A stretch of DNA of 64,000 bases from the NCBI GenBank assembly GCA_037439425.1, contig JBBIWA010000002.1:62001-126000 (forward strand), written 5' to 3'. This DNA is from JBBIWA01 sp037439425. Its GTDB lineage: Bacteria; Acidobacteriota; Blastocatellia; RBC074. Numbering within the stretch: the first letter of the stretch is position 1; every line of letters begins with the position of its first letter. The notes below the pieces were generated by a model. That model had not been told where the DNA came from and ran no database searches. It saw nothing but the letters and a program-made list of their open reading frames with translations. Below are positions 59,307 through 64,000 of the stretch, piece after piece. A program made the translations under genes and the position numbers.

Positions 59307-59334
59307 TCATCGCGGCAGCAGAGAGCCAATAGTC

Positions 59335-61998
59335 ATGCTAAAGGGTCGGGCAAAGTCGAGATATGATGGCGCAGCGCCCGCTTTCTGCCTGGCAGCTTCG
59401 CTTGTGTTGTTTGCTTTGCTCTTTTCCTGCAGCACGGCCCAGGCCACTATTCAGTCGGCTGAGCAAGAGCTGAGGCAAGGCAACTACCAACAGGCAATCG
59501 CAGCGTTCAATAGTCTGCTCGCCCAAAACCCTGGCGAGCTGCAAGCACAGCGAGGTCTGCTGCAAGCTTATCTTGAGACGGGGAAGTACGCTGAAGCCGA
59601 GGAAGCGGCGAAGAGGTTTTTAGCGGCGCGTAGCGACAATGCCCCAGTACGTCTGGCGCTGGGTGAAGTCTATGCGACGACGGGCCGCTATGCTGAAGCG
59701 ATCGCCGAGTTTGCGCAAGTAAGCCAACAAACGCAAGGCGCATTGCGGTTGCGCAGCGAGTTGTGGCGCGGCGAGCTGTTGCAACTCACCGGACAGGAAG
59801 AAGCGGCGCAAGAAATCTTCCAATCCTTCATCCGCTATTACAACACCAGCCGCCCACAATCGGCCGAAGAGCTGACGCTCATTGCGCGCGCGCTCACTTA
59901 CCTCGAAAAGTACCACGACGCGAATGAGCTTTACCTTGATGCGATCGAAGCCGATAGCTCCTTTATCGAAGCGCACCTAGGCGGTGGCGAATTGTTCTCC
60001 TCAAAGTACAACTACGCTGAAGCAGCAGAATTCTTCAACGATGCGCTCAAGCTCAATCCCAACAGCGCGCGCGCCCACCTGGGCATTGCCGCCAACAGAC
60101 GCATCGAGGGCGGCCAGGAGATGATGGCAGCGCTTGCGCGCGCGCTGGAGATCAATCCCAATCTAACTGAAGCGCGGACGCTGCGCGCGGCAATTGAGCT
60201 GGAAGCGGAGCGCTTTGATCAGGCGACGGCGGATTTAGAGGCGGCGCTTAAGATCAATCCGCGATCGCTTGAGGCTCACGCTCTGCGCGCGGCCATCTTT
60301 TACCTCCAAGACCGCACAGCCGATTACGAAGCCGCCGTCAAAGCGACGCTTGAGATCAATCCGCGCTACGGGATGCTCTACGAAACGCTTTCGCATTTCG
60401 CTACGATTACGCGACGTTATCATCAAGCCGTCGAATTTTCACGCCGCGCCATCGAGCTTTCGCCGCGCCTGTGGCAAGCACATCTCAGCTTAGGTATCGC
60501 CTTGTTGCGCACCGGCAAGATGGTTGAAGGGCGCTCTAGCGTAGAGGTAGCCTTCAAAGGCGATCCCTTCAATCTCTGGGCGAAGAACACGCTCGATTTG
60601 CTCGATGCCATCAGCGAATACCGCGAAACCATTCGCGGCCCCTTTATCATTAAAGCCACGCCGAAAGAGAGCGAAGCGCTCGCCCTCTACGCAGGCGACT
60701 TGCTCGAAGAAGCAGCAGCAAAGCTCAGCGCGAAGTATCGCTTTACGCCAAAGGCTCCGATCACGGTGGAGCTCTTCCCCAATCACGAAGACTTCGCCGT
60801 GCGCGCGCTAGGTCTGCCTGGCTTGGGTGCGCTCGGCGTCTGTTTCGGCCAAGTAGTAGCGCTCGATTCGCCCTCAGCGCGCCCGCCAGGAGAATTCAAC
60901 TGGGGCAGCACGCTCTGGCACGAATATACACACGTGATCACGCTGCAAATTACCGATTACCGCATTCCGCGCTGGTTTTCTGAAGGGCTATCAGTTTATG
61001 AAGAGCGGCGCGCGCGACCCGGTTGGGGTGATGACTGGACGCCGAAGCACCTCAAAGCCTTCGCTGAAGGCCGCTGGTTCAAGATCGCCGATCTTGAGGC
61101 CGGGTTTCTCCGCCCCCGCTCTCCTGAAGACGTGCCGCTGGCTTACTTCCAGGCCTCGCAAATCTGCGAATTCATCACCGAGCGGTACGGCTTCGAGGCG
61201 ATTCTGGAGATGTTGCGCCGCTACCGCGAGAAGGCCAGGACGCCCGAAATCCTCCAACAAGTGCTTAAGCTTTCGGAAGCCGATTTCGATCGTGAATTCA
61301 ATCAGTTCATTCGCAACAAAGTGGGATCTTACCTGGCAGCACTCCAGTCAAGCTGGCAAAATCCGGCGCTTCAGCAACTACCTAAAGAAGCTGTCTTCAG
61401 TCTGCTCAATGCTCAGCCCGGAGATTTCACGCTAAACTTGCGGGCCGGATCGTTCTATCAAACAGAAGGGAAGACGGAAAAAGCGATTGAGCATTTCAAA
61501 CGCGCGCTTGAGTTGTTCCCTTACTACGCTGGGCCGGGCAATGCTTACGAACAGTTAGCCAAGATTTACGAAGCGAAGGGGGATAAACAGGCAGCCGCCG
61601 AGGCGCTGGCGGGCCTGGTCAAGGTGGATGAAAATAATCTCAACGCGATCAAACGGCTGGCGCAATTGCGGCTGGAGCTAGGCGACCAGGCAGGGGCTCT
61701 CGAAGCATTGCACTTGAGTTTTTACGTCAATCCGTTTGAAGCGGCGCAACACACCCTGGCAGGTAGCTTGTACTTAGAGCGCAATGAATCGCAGCGAGCA
61801 GTGAACGCCTATCAGGTAGCCCTTTCACTTGATCCCCCCAATCTGGCCGAAGCTCATTACAATCTGGCGCGCGCCTACTTCGCCGCCGGCAAAACCGCCG
61901 AAGCCAGACGCGCCGTGCTGCGGGCGCTTGAGGTGGCGCCGAGCTATGAGCAGGCGCAGCTGCTGCTGCTCAAGTTGCCCAGGCCCCCAAGCCCGTAG
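59335..61998 (+). CDS. TPR protein with C-terminal metallopeptidase domain (peptidase MA-like)
   Basis: An 887-residue exported protein. A signal or lipoprotein-like leader (SLVLFALLFSCSTAQA) leads into TPR repeats that cover residues 40-420 (for example ELRQGNYQQAIAAFNSLLAQ and RGLLQAYLETGKYAEAEEAA). The metallopeptidase domain follows, with HEYTH at residues 529-533 (STLWHEYTHVITLQ). FSEGLSVYEE about 30 residues later supplies the likely third zinc ligand. More TPR repeats complete the C-terminal 250 residues. The gene begins 28 bases after the lipoprotein gene; the ATG at 59335 is chosen as the start of the signal. The peptidase may process surface or envelope proteins in this cluster. Confidence 0.9.
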   Translation: MLKGRAKSRYDGAAPAFCLAASLVLFALLFSCSTAQATIQSAEQELRQGNYQQAIAAFNSLLAQNPGELQAQRGLLQAYLETGKYAEAEEAAKRFLAARSDNAPVRLALGEVYATTGRYAEAIAEFAQVSQQTQGALRLRSELWRGELLQLTGQEEAAQEIFQSFIRYYNTSRPQSAEELTLIARALTYLEKYHDANELYLDAIEADSSFIEAHLGGGELFSSKYNYAEAAEFFNDALKLNPNSARAHLGIAANRRIEGGQEMMAALARALEINPNLTEARTLRAAIELEAERFDQATADLEAALKINPRSLEAHALRAAIFYLQDRTADYEAAVKATLEINPRYGMLYETLSHFATITRRYHQAVEFSRRAIELSPRLWQAHLSLGIALLRTGKMVEGRSSVEVAFKGDPFNLWAKNTLDLLDAISEYRETIRGPFIIKATPKESEALALYAGDLLEEAAAKLSAKYRFTPKAPITVELFPNHEDFAVRALGLPGLGALGVCFGQVVALDSPSARPPGEFNWGSTLWHEYTHVITLQITDYRIPRWFSEGLSVYEERRARPGWGDDWTPKHLKAFAEGRWFKIADLEAGFLRPRSPEDVPLAYFQASQICEFITERYGFEAILEMLRRYREKARTPEILQQVLKLSEADFDREFNQFIRNKVGSYLAALQSSWQNPALQQLPKEAVFSLLNAQPGDFTLNLRAGSFYQTEGKTEKAIEHFKRALELFPYYAGPGNAYEQLAKIYEAKGDKQAAAEALAGLVKVDENNLNAIKRLAQLRLELGDQAGALEALHLSFYVNPFEAAQHTLAGSLYLERNESQRAVNAYQVALSLDPPNLAEAHYNLARAYFAAGKTAEARRAVLRALEVAPSYEQAQLLLLKLPRPPSP

Positions 61999-62014
61999 TG
62001 AAGAGGCTATGCTT

Positions 62015-62824
62015 ATGAGCAATTTATCAATCAAGCATCTACGACTGGGAGTGATTCTTTTGGTTCTAGGGATGCTGGTGAATCTGGCGCTGGCGCAGCG
62101 GCCACGGCTGCGCAAACCGCCTTCGGATCAGCCGCCGATTTACGAAGTGCCCCCAAATCAGGAAGACCTCTCCGGGCGCTTCACCTTTGCGCGCATTCGC
62201 TTCGATGTCAGCATGTATGCGGGCTATTTTTCGCCCGTGCTGGGTGATGGCGGGCCGCCCTGGTCACACGATTATCCGAACGCCGGCCGCCATCTGATGA
62301 AGATTCTCTCGGAGTTGTCAAAGACAGATGTGACGCTTGACCGCAACGAACCGGTCTTCAGCTTCGACGACCCGCAGCTTTTCAAATATCCGCTAGCCTA
62401 TCTCTGCGAAGTAGGTTTTATGAATCTCACCGACAAAGAGTTGGCCGGGATGCGCGAGTATTGTTTGCGCGGCGGATTTCTGATTGTGGATGATTTCAGA
62501 GGCTGGCGGGAATGGGCTGTCTTCGCCGAGCAGGTCAAACGCGCTTTTCCTGAGTTCGAGTTGAAGAGGTTAGACATCACGCATCCGATCTTCAATTGCT
62601 TCTTCTCGATCAGGAGTCTCGATGTGCGCCATCCCTATATGGGTGTGGTGCCGGAGTTTTACGGGCTGGAAGACAAAGATGGGCGTTTGATGATGATCGT
62701 CAACTTCAATAACGACGTGAGCGATTACTGGCAATGGTCGGACGACCCCTTCCGTCCGATTGATGAAACTAACGAGGCATACAAGTTCGGCGTCAATTAT
62801 GTGATCTATGCGCTGACACACTAA
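62015..62824 (+). CDS. DUF4159 family exported protein
   Basis: A 269-residue protein. A signal peptide (HLRLGVILLVLGMLVNLALA) is followed by the DUF4159 domain: RFTFARIRFDVSMYAGYFSP, WSHDYPNAGRHLMKILSELS, and CEVGFMNLTDKELAGMREYC. The rest includes GGFLIVDDFRGWREWAVF and MIVNFNNDVSDYWQWSDDPF. Such proteins usually lie in clusters with VWA and MoxR genes, and their fold is thought to be flavodoxin/GATase-like. AAGAGG eight bases upstream supports the ATG at 62015; ATG 62009 is too close to it. It is separated from the peptidase gene by only 16 bases. Confidence 0.9.
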   Translation: MSNLSIKHLRLGVILLVLGMLVNLALAQRPRLRKPPSDQPPIYEVPPNQEDLSGRFTFARIRFDVSMYAGYFSPVLGDGGPPWSHDYPNAGRHLMKILSELSKTDVTLDRNEPVFSFDDPQLFKYPLAYLCEVGFMNLTDKELAGMREYCLRGGFLIVDDFRGWREWAVFAEQVKRAFPEFELKRLDITHPIFNCFFSIRSLDVRHPYMGVVPEFYGLEDKDGRLMMIVNFNNDVSDYWQWSDDPFRPIDETNEAYKFGVNYVIYALTH

Positions 62825-62885
62825 AAACAGCGATGAGTGGGGAACGCTCCTTAACTCATCACTGACCACTTTACAGGGAGCTGGC

Positions 62886-63908
62886 ATGGTTGTTGATACC
62901 AATGTGATTCGGGATGAGGAGTTATTGGACAAATTGCTTGCGGCACGCGAGCAGATTCTGCGCGAGGTGCGCAAAGCGATTATTGGCCAGGGCGAAGTCG
63001 TCGAGCAGGTCTTGATCTCGCTCTTCGTCGGCGGCCATGCGATTATCACTGGCGTGCCGGGACTGGCCAAGACACTGCTGGTGCGCACGCTGGCGAACGT
63101 ACTCGATCTCTCATTCAAGCGCATCCAATTCACGCCTGACCTGATGCCGGCTGACATCACAGGCACCGAGATCATCGAAGAGGACCGCACCACGGGCCAT
63201 CGCGCCCTACAATTCATTCGCGGCCCGGTCTTTGCCAACATCATCCTGGCTGACGAAATCAACCGCACCCCGCCCAAGACCCAAGCCGCCTTGCTCGAAG
63301 CGATGCAGGAAGGCAGTGTCACGGTGCAAGGCACGACTTACCAACTGCCGCGCCCCTTCTACGTGCTGGCCACGCAGAACCCGATTGAGATGGAAGGCAC
63401 CTATCCGCTACCGGAAGCCCAACTCGATCGCTTCATGTTCAATATCAAGATCAACTACCTGCCCGAGGAGGAAGAGGTAGCGGTGGTCAAAGCGACGACC
63501 TCGCCGCAGGATTATGAATTTGAAAAGCTGATGTCGCCCGAAGAGATTCTCAACTTCCAGCGATTGGTGCGCAAAGTGCCAGCTTCTGATACCGTGACGC
63601 GCTATGCCGTTAAGCTCGTCAATGCTAGCCGCCCAGTGGGCAACGGCGCGCCTGAGTTTATCAAGCGCTGGGTCACCTGGGGTGGATCATTGCGCGCTTC
63701 GCAATTCTTGATCCTGGGTGGCAAAGCGCGCGCGATCCTGCACGGGCGTTACAACGTCTCGTGCGATGATGTCCGGGCGATGGCCTATCCGGTCCTGCGC
63801 CATCGCATTCTGCTCAACTTCCAAGCAGAATCGGAGAACGTGGATACTGATCAGGTAATCAAGAAGCTGATCGAAACCGTGCCGGAACCGAGATCAGGAC
63901 TCAGTTGA
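62886..63908 (+). CDS. MoxR-family AAA+ ATPase
   Basis: A 340-residue cytoplasmic AAA+ ATPase of the MoxR type. Walker A is GVPGLAKT (near residue 56) and Walker B is IILADEINR (near residue 121). Sensor 1 is YVLATQNPIEMEGTYPLPEA, which is very typical of MoxR. The sequence continues through DRFMFNIKINYLPEEEEVAV, the RLVRKVPASDTVTRYAVKLV region and a C-terminal lid. MoxR ATPases work as chaperones that activate or assemble VWA proteins. AGGGAG upstream supports the start. The gene is the last complete one in the window; DUF58 and further VWA genes commonly follow in this type of cluster and would be expected beyond 64000. Confidence 0.95.
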   Translation: MVVDTNVIRDEELLDKLLAAREQILREVRKAIIGQGEVVEQVLISLFVGGHAIITGVPGLAKTLLVRTLANVLDLSFKRIQFTPDLMPADITGTEIIEEDRTTGHRALQFIRGPVFANIILADEINRTPPKTQAALLEAMQEGSVTVQGTTYQLPRPFYVLATQNPIEMEGTYPLPEAQLDRFMFNIKINYLPEEEEVAVVKATTSPQDYEFEKLMSPEEILNFQRLVRKVPASDTVTRYAVKLVNASRPVGNGAPEFIKRWVTWGGSLRASQFLILGGKARAILHGRYNVSCDDVRAMAYPVLRHRILLNFQAESENVDTDQVIKKLIETVPEPRSGLS

Positions 63909-64000
63909 AAGGATGAGACTCCAGAGATCAGACCAATTTAGTGAAGGGGTGAAGAGCTTGGCAGCCTGAAATTTGAGCTCTGAGGCTATGTGGCAGAAAG

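Noticed and set aside
1..64000. tRNA or rRNA genes, prophage or integrative element genes
   Set aside because: I found no tRNA cloverleaf-like sequence in the spacers I read and no rRNA, integrase, capsid or intact transposase gene; a covariance-model search would be needed to exclude small RNAs.

Overview
The window reads as chromosomal DNA of a Gram-negative, heterotrophic member of the Acidobacteriota, most likely class Blastocatellia. This is an inference from gene content. The markers are a very large exported SBBP-repeat protein with an Acidobacteria-type C-terminal domain, a planctomycete-type cytochrome c protein, a PEP-CTERM protein, many secreted hydrolases, and a Ser/Thr kinase, FHA and PP2C group. 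Many intergenic regions are filled with palindromic and tandem repeats. I saw no rRNA, tRNA, CRISPR array, prophage or intact transposase.

Left part (1-9.9 kb): the tail of an unidentified protein, ygfZ, a small unknown gene and a rhodanese form a compact group. It ends in two truncated genes (DUF309 and DUF4149 types) joined by a short AT-rich repeat. A PEP-CTERM protein with a good terminator follows, then a DoxX-like membrane protein and the methionine sulfoxide repair pair msrP-msrQ. Next come a small membrane protein, a DUF1501 remnant, an exported protein of unknown family (7303-8370), a cytochrome-c protein and an N-acetylmuramoyl-L-alanine amidase.

9.9-24.1 kb: an exopolysaccharide group on the minus strand (tyrosine autokinase/co-polymerase, O-antigen ligase/polymerase, TPR protein), a small exported protein, and a NUDIX-metallo-beta-lactamase fusion. 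Two large exported proteins on the plus strand follow, and the second is a paralogue of the 7303-8370 protein. A 1.3-kb spacer inside the polysaccharide group holds two tandem arrays between inverted repeats.

24.1-32.7 kb: a DUF393 thiol protein with a penicillin-acylase-type hydrolase, a 2Fe-2S protein, a CocE-type hydrolase and a DUF3604 metal-dependent protein.

33.2-39.1 kb is the most distinctive locus: a P1B-type ATPase fused in one reading frame to an HflK-like SPFH domain, followed by hflC, a second hflK-like gene and a small membrane-anchored NTF2-like protein. It looks like a membrane-microdomain metal-transport system. Next are an SDR dehydrogenase and a membrane-anchored ferredoxin/flavoprotein. 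The flavoprotein's thioredoxin-reductase-like domain appears circularly permuted and carries an inserted zinc ribbon.

41.7-48.3 kb: a minus-strand signalling and cell-shape group (SEDS protein, PP2C phosphatase, Ser/Thr kinase, FHA protein, tandem PilZ). It resembles the actinobacterial rodA-pstP-pkn-fha locus.

48.3-55.5 kb: a decayed second copy of a sugar-isomerase/ThuA locus lies beside a DUF433/DUF5615 toxin-antitoxin pair and a MITE-like element. The intact isomerase/ThuA locus with an Uma2 remnant follows, then an aldehyde dehydrogenase and a coiled-coil membrane protein built from 11- and 18-residue repeats.

55.9-63.9 kb: a collinear plus-strand group of a VWA membrane protein, a caspase/legumain-like lipoprotein lacking the catalytic Cys, a TPR metallopeptidase, a DUF4159 protein and a MoxR ATPase. 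It probably continues beyond the window.
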